NCBI GenBank assembly: GCA_930367215.1
Contig: OV884057.1
Span: forward strand, 251,560,830-251,624,829
Reading direction: 5' to 3'
DNA length: 64,000 nt
Origin: Pollenia angustigena
Taxonomy: Eukaryota; Arthropoda; Insecta; Diptera; Polleniidae
This document shows, piece after piece, positions 1 through 10,482 of this stretch. The notes under the pieces were generated by a model that was not told the DNA's origin, did no database searches, and saw only the letters and a list, made by a program, of their open reading frames with translations. The translations under genes and the position numbers were made by a program. The number at the start of each line of letters is the position of its first letter. Positions within the stretch are counted from its first letter, which is position 1.

Positions 1-536
1 ACATAAGACATTTTTGTGCCAAATATTATCTAAGTAACTACTACCATTATTAGTGTATTCGTATGGGAGCTGTGTTCAAATATGGACCGATTCTAAAAAA
101 ATTTGTTCTGGTGATTTATGTAGGTTACGACAAAATATTTTTGGATCTTTTTCAACTCAAATGTCTATAAAACAAGATGGCTATTAATAGGCATAAAACC
201 CTATTCCGGAAAGATGTTTTCATGTGGGCTAAAAATTAAATAAATGCTTCTCACCATTATAAAAAGGCTTCGACCTTGTGACAATAAACGCATATGTGCC
301 AAATTTTATAACATTATTTTTAAAATTGCGACCTGTAATTTGCGCACAATATTATCTTGTACAGACAACCAGCCATCCTGATAGAAGGACGGGCTTCGTT
401 AAATGGATTCTGACATTGTTTCTGAGTTAATCGATATAGTAAAAGGCAGGCCCAGAACCTTTATTTAAATGTGTTACACACATTCGTACAAACACATAAT
501 ATCCTCTTCACATACAGTTGTGTAGGTATAAAAAGT
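1..536 (+). repeat. 3' part of a dispersed fly repeat, cut by the window edge
   Basis: The stretch matches the right part of the copy at 62669-63368: same order of a short GCGCACAA segment, a CAGCCAGCC-like segment, a degenerate block, GTTACACACAT, and an end in GTGTAGGTATAAAAAG (GTGTGGGTATAAAAA in the other copy). No ORF of note. It is a non-coding dispersed repeat; the superfamily is not settled. Confidence 0.6.
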
Positions 537-1000
537 AAGAGCAGAATGTTGTGCTACAGTGGCTCAGTCACCTGGAAATTTTTCCATATGTATAAAAAGA
601 TTTAACACCAACATATTTGTTTAAGACTATAATCAATATTTACACGTTTTCATTCATGTTTTGTTAAAATAAATGCAATAAAGCAAATTTATTTTGTATT
701 TTTTATTAATTTTAAAATTTTTTTACTTTGACGTTCCTTTATTTTTACCGATATTTGTCGTCAATATTTCTAAGCAAAAATATTTGTTTATTTAAAATAC
801 AGAATAATAAATTCGTTAAAGTAACCGAGATTTCTCGTTAATTAACGATATCGGTAGTTAAATTCAAAAAGTTACAGAATTGAGGTACTGATTTAGTAAC
901 CCGTATTTAACCGAACCGTATTTAGCCGAACGGCGCGGTTTCCGAATTCTCGTGGTGTCCGAAGTATTTTTAAGTCATTTCTAGTATTTAAGACCGTAGT
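537..1000. other. AT-rich spacer, no recognisable feature
   Basis: No ORF, tRNA-like structure or clear terminal repeat seen. Base composition becomes slightly less AT-rich after about 880. Confidence 0.5.
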
Positions 1001-1683
1001 TACCCAGGCAGAAATTACGACTCTTCTAAATATTATGTACCGCCACAACCCTGTAAATACAAAATTGTGACTCTACCAAAAATATGGTACCATCACAATA
1101 CTGTAGATACAAAATTACGACCTTAGTTTTTTAATACCGTTTTTAAATAAGATTCAACACCGGTACAACACCCTAAATACAAAAATACTACTTTAGTTTT
1201 TTAAATTTGTATTTACCATAAAAATATACCGCTACAACACTGTATATACAAGAATTAAACCTTTATTTCCTAATACCGTGTTTATAATAATTCTATACCG
1301 CTACAACGCTGTATATACAAAAATTTAGTCTTATTAATTAAATAGAGTCGTATTAAAATGAAAACACAAAATTATTTTAGGTTAGAAAATATACAAATTT
1401 TTGCTTGTTTATTTAGCGAATTTATATATGTAACAATATTGAAAATAAGAGTCGGAAGATGGTTGTGACTACGTTGTAAATTCATGAATCCAACATTATA
1501 AATTTGAATTTACAGAACTGTGACAACACTAAAAAGAAGCGTCGGAAGACGCACATTTGGCGTTATCATTTTAATATTGTGACAACATTGTAAATTTGGT
1601 TAACAGTACGTTGTATCGATGTTGATAGTACCCCCTGCAACGTCGGCACAGCGTCGTGGTGATTGTCTTTTTCTGCCTGGGTA
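1001..1683. mobile_element. MITE-like element, TIR TACCCAGGCAGAAA
   Basis: The left end reads TACCCAGGCAGAAA and the right end is its reverse complement (TTTCTGCCTGGGTA, 1670-1683). No coding capacity. Most of the left half is a degenerate tandem array. The flanks share TAGT only if the boundary is shifted by one or two bases, so target duplication length and superfamily are unresolved. Confidence 0.55.
1036..1330 (+). repeat. Degenerate tandem repeat, five units
   Basis: Five units each carry a core like TACCGCTACAACACTGTA followed by TATACAAAA, beginning near 1038, 1090, 1158, 1227 and 1297. The last spacings are close to 69 bp. The array lies entirely inside the TIR-bounded element. Confidence 0.6.
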
Positions 1684-2230
1684 GTCACACCATGGCCAGA
1701 CAACCGTCAACCACCGTCTTATCCAAGGCCGTAGTTAGCCGGACACCCGAGGCTTCGAGATCCTCCTGTGTTCGAAGCGCTTGGCCCAACTAGTCGAAGT
1801 AGTTAGTCATGTGTACAGCCAACTACGGGGCGCACCGAATGCTGCGTACTCGGCATAGTTTCGATCGTAGATGTAGATACTAACAACCTGTAACCGAAAC
1901 CCGTTTATTATCTTCTCTGCCAGATCGAATCCTCAGTAACTTAACGCTGCCCCACGGAACGCTACCTTACTTGCCTACTGCCAGCAACATCTAGCCGTTT
2001 ACTAACGTCATCAGCCGTACGTGCCCGGAATCACGCTGCCTCAGCACCCGTTCCTGTCTACAGCCACGCCGAATCAGCCGTAGGCCGTCTTAGTTCTAAG
2101 TATTTAGCGTAGATGAAGATTTCGTAAATAAATTATTGTAAGCGAACATACACGAAAACATCCCGGGTTTCATTTCATAAGAAGGGGACCTTCGAATTGA
2201 CCCTGGACAGGCTGAGTCAATAAAACAGCA
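1684..2230. other. GC-richer stretch of unknown nature
   Basis: Composition is clearly richer in G and C than the surroundings. Every frame is broken by stops. A possible LTR-like tail (AATAAA, then ACACGAAAACA near 2135-2160) is followed by CCCGGGTTTCATTTC, but there is no matching second LTR. It may be an old LTR or 5' untranslated fragment; I cannot assign it. Confidence 0.25.
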
Positions 2231-4184
2231 CTGTAGTAAGCAATTCAAACAAATTTTTAATATTGTTTTTAATTTTAAATTGCGTGTTTTGAAATTTAAT
2301 AAATTAAAAAATCCAAATAATTTCTGTGGGCATACAAAATTTTTAGTTTAATTTGTTTTATATCTTAAGTTTTTCTAAACTCTTTGGATGAAGTTTCCTG
2401 ACGATCTGGCCTAAGCAAGAAGTGGAATGCGCAAAGGAATAGCTTATCCCTTCAACAATAAAGTTCAGTGTTTTTATCCAATGTATAAAAATTGGGAATT
2501 AAGCACGACAAACAAAATCTTGTAATTTAAAAAATTTAAAATATCATAATTTTAAGCGAAAATTACAGAATTTAGTATAGATTCCCCAGAACCACCAGGA
2601 CGGTATACCATTTTGACACATGGCTACTAATCAGCTGTTGCTTACGTAGCAAGATAATTTCACCTGGTGTAAATTCGCCTTGGCTGTATTCATAAAATAT
2701 TAAAATGTTTTTGAATTGTACCTAAATAAAAATGTGAACGAAAATTTTGCTTGAAAATACTTTTCAAACTTATTTTATTTTTTATGAAGACGATTTTTAT
2801 AAATTAATGTCCCTGTAAAAATATTTGATTTTCTATCGTTTTTTATATATTGTTTCTCATTACTCTTCTCATATTTATTTAGTTCGATTTTGTTTTGCTT
2901 ACTATCAACATTTTTACCAACATTCCTGGCTTTTGTTCCAAAAACTGATAATGATGACAGCAAATTGGCCTTTTGTCTAAGTGTTTACATAAGACACTTA
3001 AAGGTCTAATACTGGTTATCCTTCTGCCTGTGTGTTTAATGTTTTTTTTTTGTTGCCTTTGTTGAATTCTAAAATCCAGAGACAAATAATTTACAAAATT
3101 TTCCTTTATTTATACAACAAAGTATGTGGGAGTGAGAGTGATTGAACGAATGAGTGAATTGTATCGGTCTTTGCGTATGTGGTTTTTTGTGTTCATCTGA
3201 CAATTGGTTAACAAAGAATGAATGAAAAAGGATGTCTTTTTCCCTTACAGTTTGTACGAATAATAAAGTGAACACAAAAATAGAAAGATATTTTTAGTTA
3301 TTTTTTTTTTTTTGTTGGTTAAAATTCAATCAGATAAAAATGACATATTATGGCAATTTGGAATGAACGAGTCCTTTCACCTTGACTGTAGCAGGTGGAA
3401 AACGTTAACAATACATGGATATATTTTGTATTTATTTAAAAAAAAGTATAGACGACGCACAGAGGAGTATTTGGCCTGAAAAGCTGGCCAAAAAGGCAAA
3501 ACTGAATTTTAAGAAATCTTAAGAACTAAGTCCGCAGCTCGACAGACAACAATATTTTACATTATATTGTAAATTTTGAAGACTTTTAGTTGCGATTTGT
3601 AGCTCTGAGACCCTGCTTAAGTCAGGAAAGTGAAGAAAATTATATGAGATTTAAATGTTTTTTTCGGTTTCTGGATGTTTATATGATATTTTTTTGCGGC
3701 TAAACGAATAAAGGTTTAACAAAGATTTTTTTTTCGCTGAAAGGTTTGATCAAAAGTTATTTAAAAAAGAAAAAAAAAAAATTTAATATATGTTGAATAT
3801 TCATGTTGAAACAATTCGTTCAAAAGCTAAAAAAAAAAAAACAAATTATACACTTTTTTTTTGCAAAAAAAGGAAAAGAAGAGGTTTTTAAAAGTGAGGT
3901 TAGCATGTCTACGAATTATGTTTGATATCACAATAAAATTTGGAATCTCTAATTTTAGTAACCAAAAAAAAAGTGTGCGCAAGTTTGCGCCATTATTTTT
4001 GACGATTTTTTTAAATTTTCACATTTCGTCTATTTTTGCTCATCGGGCACTTTTTCTTATACCTTTATATCGTCATAAACTTTTATGTATTTTGAATTAT
4101 TGATTTCAACTGTTATTCACATCACTTTTAAAACTTCACAATATTAATACCTGCCTATATGTATTTATAAATTGCAAAAATTCT
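2231..4184. other. AT-rich spacer with short spurious ORFs
   Basis: Contains several 60-80 codon ORFs, with low-complexity translations and no domain I recognise. About 2440-2510 resembles 54385-54450 (shared CCTTCAACAATAAA and GGGAATT..AGCACG words), so part is dispersed repeat. Otherwise homopolymer-rich DNA. Confidence 0.45.
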
Positions 4185-4200
4185 TAATTATCCGTAATAG

Positions 4201-4458
4201 GCAAATCCATCTGAGGAGATCGAGTGGTTGCGATCGAAACATGTCATGGTAACCTGCCGGCCAGGGTTCGAGCCCGAGCCACGTCAAGAATGAAAGATTA
4301 TCAATAACAATTTTAATTAATTTTCATGTTGTAAAATTCCTTTCTTCATAAAAATAATTTAATAAAAATTAAATTTCATGAACTTAAGCCTAATTAAAAA
4401 TATTAAAAAAAAATTTTGATTAAAACCCATAAATAGTTCAACAAAATAACCACAATAC
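4201..4458 (+). mobile_element. tRNA-derived SINE, with 16-bp target-site duplication
   Basis: The 5' head has a tRNA-like Pol III promoter: A box in GATCGAGTGGTTG near 4219, B box GGTTCGAGCCC near 4266. The body is AT-rich and ends in CACAATAC. The same 16 bases (TAATTATCCGTAATAG) flank it at 4185-4200 and 4459-4474. That is the signature of LINE-mediated insertion. Because other copies also end in TAATTA, the strictly target-derived part may be only 10 bp. Related copies: 20049-20313 (minus), 33328-33582 (plus), and tail-only copies elsewhere. Confidence 0.8.
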
Positions 4459-4521
4459 TAATTATCCGTAATAGTTTTAAGGGAACGTCCCACACATCCC
4501 CATAAAATATATTTTAAAGAA

Positions 4522-4755
4522 GCTGCCGAGGCCAGAAATAAGCACTTACGATCATATCGTACGAATTATTCGAGGAAATTCAGCAGAAGCGATACAAATC
4601 GAGATGTCTTGAATAGGTTATTTCTGAGCAGTGATCCTTTTATAAGCTGCAGTACGCAAATAGAACGAAATAATAAAAAAGCTTTTTCATCAGAAACCAT
4701 CACACTTCTTCCTGACACCGATGATGCAGCTAATGAGGATACACATACGACATAA
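4522..4755 (+). pseudogene. 78-codon open terminal exon of an unrecognised protein
   Basis: An open frame without ATG runs 78 codons to TAA at 4753-4755. The translation is well mixed and protein-like: basic and Ser/Arg-rich at first (RNKHLRSYRTNYSRKFSRSD), then DVLNRLFLSSDP, then an acidic end. A possible splice acceptor (TTTTAAAG) lies just upstream. I do not recognise a family with certainty. The -SSDP- segment recalls C-terminal parts of some transposase-like proteins. It sits just left of the pogo-like MITE, with no proven link. It could be a chance open frame. Confidence 0.3.
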
Positions 4756-4803
4756 TAATTAGTAAGGAATTTTTATTTGTTTAACTTTTTCGTTTATATA
4801 GTA

Positions 4804-5401
4804 CAGTAGAATCCCGATAATTCGTAATCGCAAGGCACCGGCCATTTCTTACGAATTATAGGGGTTTTCGATTTAGCGGGGTTTTGATTTAACGGGGTTA
4901 AAATAAAATAAATACGAATTAACGGGGTTTTTCAATTTATTTACTAAAACGATAAAAAAAACATAAAAGACATTTCGTCAGCTCATAATTGGCTAAGCGC
5001 ATACCATGGTTATTTAACCATCAAATGCGCCAATTCAATTCTGAGCTGACGATTTGTTAAAAATAAAATATATAAAAATTATTCATGTAACAAACTGATC
5101 TTGAGAAAATAAACACACACACAAACAAAACCCAAACAAAAAATATCAAATCGCTAAACAAAAAGTCATTATTTCCATGTTTCTGTTGTTTTTATTACGA
5201 ATTATAAGTGGTAGTTAGCAAACAATTACGATTTATAAGAGGTAAAGAAGATTTTATTTGAAAAAAAATTACGAATTAGCGAGGGGACCAAAATGTAAGG
5301 AAATTTTACGAATTAACGAGATTTTTTCAAGGGACTGACAGTTTATTGCGAATTATCGGGAATTACGATTTATCGGGGTACGAATTATCGGGATTTGACT
5401 G
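4804..5401. mobile_element. pogo-like MITE, TA target duplication
   Basis: The left end is CAGTAGAATCCCGATAATTC and the right end, read on the other strand, is CAGTCAAATCCCGATAATTC. They match over about 23 bases with two mismatches. TA flanks both sides (4802-4803, 5402-5403). CAGT-type ends plus TA fit the pogo/Tigger branch of Tc1/mariner. No coding sequence. About ten scattered copies of an ACGAATTAnCGGGG-type motif lie near both ends, and a long hairpin is in the middle. Confidence 0.8.
4975..5052. repeat. 78-bp interrupted palindrome inside the pogo-like MITE
   Basis: Outer arms TCGTCAGCTCA and TGAGCTGACGA are complementary. Inner arms ATTGGC...GCGCAT / ATGCGCCAAT and ATGGTTA / TAACCAT continue the pairing. 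Would form a long hairpin as single strand. Confidence 0.75.
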
Positions 5402-6254
5402 TATTAAATAATATAAAATAAATATAATAAAGCCTTTTTTCGTAAAAAAAATACTGTTTTATAAGAGCCTTACAATTTTCAAAAATTTTTTTTAATTATG
5501 TGTAGTTTTTGTTTTAAATGTAAGTAAAACGGACGAGTAAGGCGCTCGTGTTCTATAAACATCACATTAGACTGTAAATCATATCGCACTCGTTCAACAA
5601 TACTGTATTAACTAAAAATTTTTTTATTTTATCTTTTTGGCAAAAAACCATACATAACACTTATGTCTACCTATGGTTAAAAATTCCCATAGCTCTGACT
5701 ATTCTTTCTTAATAAAATTACATGGTGTGACCTTTTTGCTGGTGGAATGGTTTATTTCTGTGAATCAAGGAAACAAAATTATTTTGAGTTATTTGAAGTG
5801 ATTGGCCTTAACAAATTGTTTTTTGCTATAAAGAGTAGTATTTTGAGTTATGTTGTTATTGTAATAATAAAAGTTTGTTTTAGTCAGGTAGTATTTTGAG
5901 TTGTAACTGTTTAATTGATTCAGGCTAAGTAAATTTTTTGTTTTAATTCGAAATATGATTGTTTTCATGAAATAATGCTTAACTTTTTCTTTGAGTTCTT
6001 ACTGTTTTCGTGAAATAATTGTGTTTTTTGTTGAGTTATAACTGTTTTGATGAAATAGTTTTGATGACACTTTGTAATAATTTCACTTTATTTTTTTGCA
6101 TTGCAGCAATATAGCATTGCATTTTTGATCTGCTAGAAATTTTATTATTAAGTTTATTAAACATAATAGTGAATAGTTGAAATCAAAAGGTGTAATAAGT
6201 TCAATTAACAAAATGAGTTGTCCAAATGAAGAGCACTATTCATTATTAAGCAAA

Positions 6255-6325
6255 TCAAGCTCTCCAGATCCGCAGCTCCCCAGATCCGCAGCTCTCCAGA
6301 AGCTCTCCAGATCCGTTCAGTAACA
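6255..6325 (+). repeat. Short tandem duplication in the transposase N-terminus
   Basis: AGCTCTCCAGATCCG / CAGCTCCCCAGATCCG-type units of about 18-21 bp repeat three to four times. They lie at the point where the reading frame is lost, so slippage here is a likely cause of the frameshift. Confidence 0.6.
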
Positions 6326-7626
6326 ATTCGGACAATGATTTTGATGATTTTGAGTTACATTTAAATGAGAAAGTGGTAAGAAAAAGGAAATGCGAAAAAG
6401 AGAACATGAAATTAAACGACAAAAGCGGCAAAAAAATTACGAAACTCAGGGTATTCGTATAAACCGATTTATAATTCGTCAAAGACAATAAAAGAGAAGC
6501 GTTTACGAGAAGCTTGTGGAGAAAAGTGTCGCCTTCAATGTAGTAAGAAAATAACAGAATCATCGCGCTATGAAATATTTCATAAATATTGGGATATGAG
6601 TACCTTGCAGAGACAAAGAGAATTTATTGCCAACAATATGAAACTAATTAAGCCAAAGTACAGATACTCCTGCACTCAAGATTTACGCAGATTGAACAAT
6701 GCATTTTTCTTCGAAATTAACTCAGAACAAGTAAGAGTGTGTAAGTTCTTTTTTAAAGCAACACTTGGCATAAACGATACAGTCATAGCAACGGTTATTA
6801 AAAAGAAGGACAAAGATGGTTTTGTAGATATGGACTATCGTGGAAAGCATAGTAACCATTTAACCGTGAACCCTAAAGTTAAAAAAAGCATAAGACAATT
6901 TATTAACAATATTCCAAGGGTCGACAGTCACTACTTACGTGCTCAAACAACGCGTGAATACGAATACAGAGTGGCAAAAGCCTAACAGACCTATACAGTG
7001 ATTACAAAGAGCTTCGAGAATCCCAACATTTGCGACCTGGTAATAAAAGTATGTTCTTCAGAATTTTCAAGAACGAATTTAATCTTTCACTTTTAAAACC
7101 AAAAAAGGATCAATGCGATCTTTGCGCATCATTCTTGAATTCAGATGAGAATAAAAAGAAAGAATTAAACGAGGTTTACGATATACACCAAGAAGAAAAG
7201 AACTTATGCAGAAAGGAAAAAGATTTTGATAAAAAAAATTCCACAGCAGCTGCTTACGACCTGCAAGCAGTTCTCCCACTTCCAATAGGGATGGCATCAA
7301 GCTTTAATTATACAAGCAAAATAAATTGCTATAATTTCACTGTCAGTGACCTCAAAGCAAAACATGTCGAATACTTTTTCTGGACGGAAGTAGAAGGAAA
7401 ACGTAGAGCAAATGAAATAGGAAGTTGCGTACTTCAATATATAAAAAATTTGGTGTCAAAATTAAATAACGCTCAGGACTTGGATTTAATTTTTTATTCT
7501 GACAATTGTTGTGGGCAGCAAAAAAACAAGTACTTACTCACCATGTATTTTTGTGCACTACAAAAGTATAACTTAAGAAGTATAACACATAAATATCTAA
7601 TCCAAGGCCATACTCAAAACGAAGGT

Positions 7627-8108
7627 TGTTTTTACGGGCTTGAGTGCTGGTTTAAAAATATAATATTAAGGGCCAACAAACCTTTGTAGGGGAACTATGT
7701 GCAATATATATGTAGGTATATGTATTTATGTATTTCTTAGATAAATAAAGAAACAACTAATTTTTAGGTTAAGTTCATTAAGTTTGTATATGTATTTATT
7801 TATTGTAAATTTTCAATTTACTTTAGGTTTTTAAAGCTTTGTGTTTTCGTAAGTAAATTTTATTAACACTAATTAACACGGTTTAGGTTTGGAGTTTCGC
7901 AAATAATAATATTTTTAAAAATTTCAAATTTATAATCACAAGAATGTTAATTAATCGATTTAGTTTGTAGCGCACTGGTTGTTGTTTCCTTCTCAAGATA
8001 AACTTTAGAATGTTGATAAAAGAACAATGTAAACAATATTAGTGGATTTTGATTGCAGTTGAGGTGTAGGTGGCGATGGGATTGTTTAATTGTTCACTGA
8101 GGTGAACA
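7627..8108. mobile_element. Solo LTR, 482 bp, with perfect 5-bp target duplication
   Basis: Begins TGTTTTTACGG and ends GAGGTGAACA (TGTT...AACA). It is flanked by AAGGT at 7622-7626 and 8109-8113. Removing it plus one AAGGT restores the transposase frame (NEG then DNVHS), which independently proves the boundaries. AATAAA at 7742 could be its poly(A) signal. TG...CA ends and a 5-bp duplication fit an LTR retrotransposon (gypsy or BEL type). Confidence 0.85.
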
Positions 8109-8478
8109 AAGGTGATAATGTACACAGCGTAATTGAGAAACAGGTAAAACGGCATCTAGTCAGCAGACCAATATATACACCAGGTGAATATACGGCTCTA
8201 ATAGCAACAGCAAAAAAGACTGGAATCCCATATAAAGTTCACGAATTGTCTCATGACGATTTTTATGATCTAAAGGCCATACAGGAACTGTGGGGCAAAA
8301 ATTTTGTTGTAAATGAGGAGCGCCAAAAAATAAATTGGCATAGTATTAAAACTCTCCGTGTAGAAAAGGACAACATCGATTAATTTTTTTACAAAACTTC
8401 ATACAAGGACAAAGACTATTTAAGAATTTTTGTACATAAAGATAATTTGAAGTCTACAGATTATTGGAAAAACATGGA

Positions 8479-8539
8479 GTAAGTTGTAAACCCATTTTCA
8501 AATTCTAATACCAAACTTACATGTTTGTAATTATTTCAG
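8479..8539 (+). other. 61-bp intron in the transposase pseudogene
   Basis: GTAAGT donor at 8479 and TTATTTCAG acceptor ending 8539. The reading frame continues across it, from YWKNM through a split E codon to LSCVYLGNLPL. The length is typical of short dipteran introns. Confidence 0.7.
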
Positions 8540-9105
8540 GTTATCTTGTGTTTATTTGGGAAACCTGCCACTGTCGGAAAATAAAAAAAAGGATATTATG
8601 GACCTAGTCAAGAAAAACATAATCCCTTAAAAGTATTACGAATCATATTACAAAAATATAATAGGGAATTAATTTAATAAAATATATATTTTAAACTTTT
8701 TAGCAATTGTTAGCATTTATTTAGCTTTAAAAAACTTTGTTTACTTTAGTCTTTTGTCATTTCATGTTTAACACTTTTATTAAAAAATGAATTAAATAAG
8801 GCAATAAATTTCATGTAAACAAACACAACTCAAAATATTTACTTCTTATTAACAAAAATAATTCAAGAAAATGATAATAACTAAAAAAAAATCGCGTTTC
8901 TATCTCCAAACAATAAACAAATGAAAAGGTTATGTGGTGCAATACAATAATTGATGGGGTTTCTAAATATTGCCTAACTTTTGTTAATGGAAAATTCCTT
9001 AAGCATTAAGAAAACAGTTTTTTGTCTCTCCTGAACACTTTGAAGTTTTTGAGTTAATACAGTATTGTTGAACGGGTGCGATATGTATGTATGTACATAC
9101 AGTCT

Positions 9106-9865
9106 GTCAAGAATGAGTTTAAACCTTTAAAATCAACATTTGTTAATTGAGTTTTGCGATTTATACCAACTGTTATTCCTTAGGAATGTGGCTTTTAGAA
9201 AAATCTTAAAAATTTAGCTTTTTGGTTCTTAAATTTTCTTATTGCATTTTGAAAACAAAAAATTTTACGCATTTTGCATGTAAATTTTTTTCCCCCATTA
9301 AATTTTTAATAACTCCAAAATAGTAACACATAAAAAATAAATGTGTGTGGTTAGTTTAAGAAGAATTTTCCGGTGCATCTTCTGATCCTCCTGCTATTAA
9401 AATCGGAGAACACGTTTTCAAGTTATGGCAAAATATATAAGGCAACCCAACGATTTAGGGGGTGAAGTATGCCACGCCTTTAAAAGAAAATCCTTACGTA
9501 CTAGAGAAAAACGGAAAACAGATCAATACAGATCCATACAGTCCACATACTTTTATTTCTAGGGTAGAGAAAAATTTTTTTGTTGCGCAGTGTAATTTTT
9601 TCAAAATCTGCCACTAGACCTGCCATCGGCAAAATCAGGGCGCCGCGTTTTCTCTTTTTTCTTTTATTCTCTTGTATATTCTTTTATTACGTACATGTGC
9701 ACACACATTGCTGAGAATTTAACAACATTAACCCCAACATATGTAAAATTCGTACAACGCATATAATCGCAAAATATAATAGTATAGCAGCACTAGATTC
9801 TATCATATCATATCATATCATATCATATCATACTACACCTAAAACTAAATTTCATACCACAAATC
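9106..9865. other. AT-rich spacer with a TATCA microsatellite
   Basis: No coding signal. A pentanucleotide run (TATCA)n occupies about 9799-9831. The following repeat copy appears truncated close to it. Confidence 0.5.
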
Positions 9866-10242
9866 GCTTCAAACCTGCTGATGGGATGCCTGATTTTTGT
9901 ATGGGGTGTTCCCGGTTTAGAGGACTATTTTCTGCTGACGATAAGCGCTTCTTTTAACATGCAAACAAAGCACTCCTAAAGCGCTTTTTAGGGGCTTACT
10001 ATATTAACATATTCATTCATGTTTTGCTTTTACTTTTGTTTAAATGCCTTTTTCCAATCATTTTCGCCAATTTGTATTTTTTTTCGGTTAGCAACCTTCT
10101 TCGTTGTCAGCACTTAAATAGCAGCTTTTTTGTATATTTTATTCTATATCATTTACTGCTTTATAAGAGCTCTTTTATTGAAGCGCTCGAGTATGCGCTT
10201 TTTCTCTTAAGTGCTTCAAAAAACCCCAATTTTTTACTGGGT
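9866..10242 (+). mobile_element. Non-coding element, copy 1, left end truncated
   Basis: Closely matches 58715-59100 (shared GATGGGATGCCTGATTTTTG, GAGGACTATTTTCTGCTGAC and AACATGCAAACAAAGC). The right end TTTTTTACTGGGT is the complement of the ACCCAGTAAAAAA left end seen in copy 2, so the family has TIRs. Here the left TIR is missing. The 82-aa ORF over this copy is spurious. Confidence 0.7.
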
Positions 10243-10482
10243 AATGTTCTTATCGAAATAAGATCAAAATAAGAACATCATATGCATGAACAGAATCTCC
10301 ATGACATTTAAAAAGAAACTATTTGTATTCTGACGCACTTGCACGTTAATCAGCGTTGCCACTTCCTAAATAACTATTCAAAAAATGTTCTGCTTTAAAT
10401 TTTTCTTTGTAATTTTGTAATAACGAATTTTTTAGAGATTTTCCTTTAAAAAACTATTTTTATAATGTTTACACTTCTGTGT

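Larger units (their letters stand above)
6213..8630 (+). pseudogene. Decayed DDE/D transposase-like gene with one short intron
   Basis: The coding sequence starts at an ATG at 6213 and changes frame near 6310-6430. It is then readable as a Cys-containing segment (GEKCRLQCSKK) leading into 6596-6985. A frameshift near 6979 joins it to 7030-7689. The central part has features of an RNase H-like core: AYDLQ near 7253, YSDNCCGQQKN near 7497 and GHTQNEG near 7609 place acidic residues in DDE order. This motif set occurs in an insect and cnidarian protein family usually left uncharacterised. A 482-bp solo LTR splits the frame at 7627-8108. An in-frame TAA at 8381 precedes clear continuation (FFYKTSYKDKDYLRIF), then an intron at 8479-8539 and a short last exon ending 8630. 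At least two frameshifts, one stop and one insertion make it dead. The family naming is inference. Confidence 0.7.
5569..9105 (+). mobile_element. 3.5-kb TIR DNA transposon carrying a decayed DDE-type transposase
   Basis: The left end (5569-5613) and right end (9052-9105) are inverted repeats. They share AGACTGTA at the outside, then ATATCGCAC-CGTTCAACA (one mismatch) and ATACTGTATTAACT; the right copy has an extra TATGTA-rich insertion. The only coding sequence between them is the transposase-like gene at 6213-8630, so gene and termini belong together. I could not fix the target duplication. The superfamily is not certain from sequence alone; Sola-like or another unclassified DDE group is possible. 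Confidence 0.75.

Noticed and set aside
2775..4103. Several 60-80 codon ORFs on both strands
   Set aside because: Low-complexity composition, overlapping on opposite strands, no domain and no start context; expected by ch000ance in AT-rich DNA of this length.
6255..6563. 102-aa minus-strand ORF over the transposase N-terminus
   Set aside because: It is the shadow of the plus-strand transposase sequence and of the tandem duplication there.
8090..8383. Treating the 97-aa ORF as a separate small gene
   Set aside because: Its first six residues or so come from the end of the solo LTR; the rest is the continuation of the transposase.
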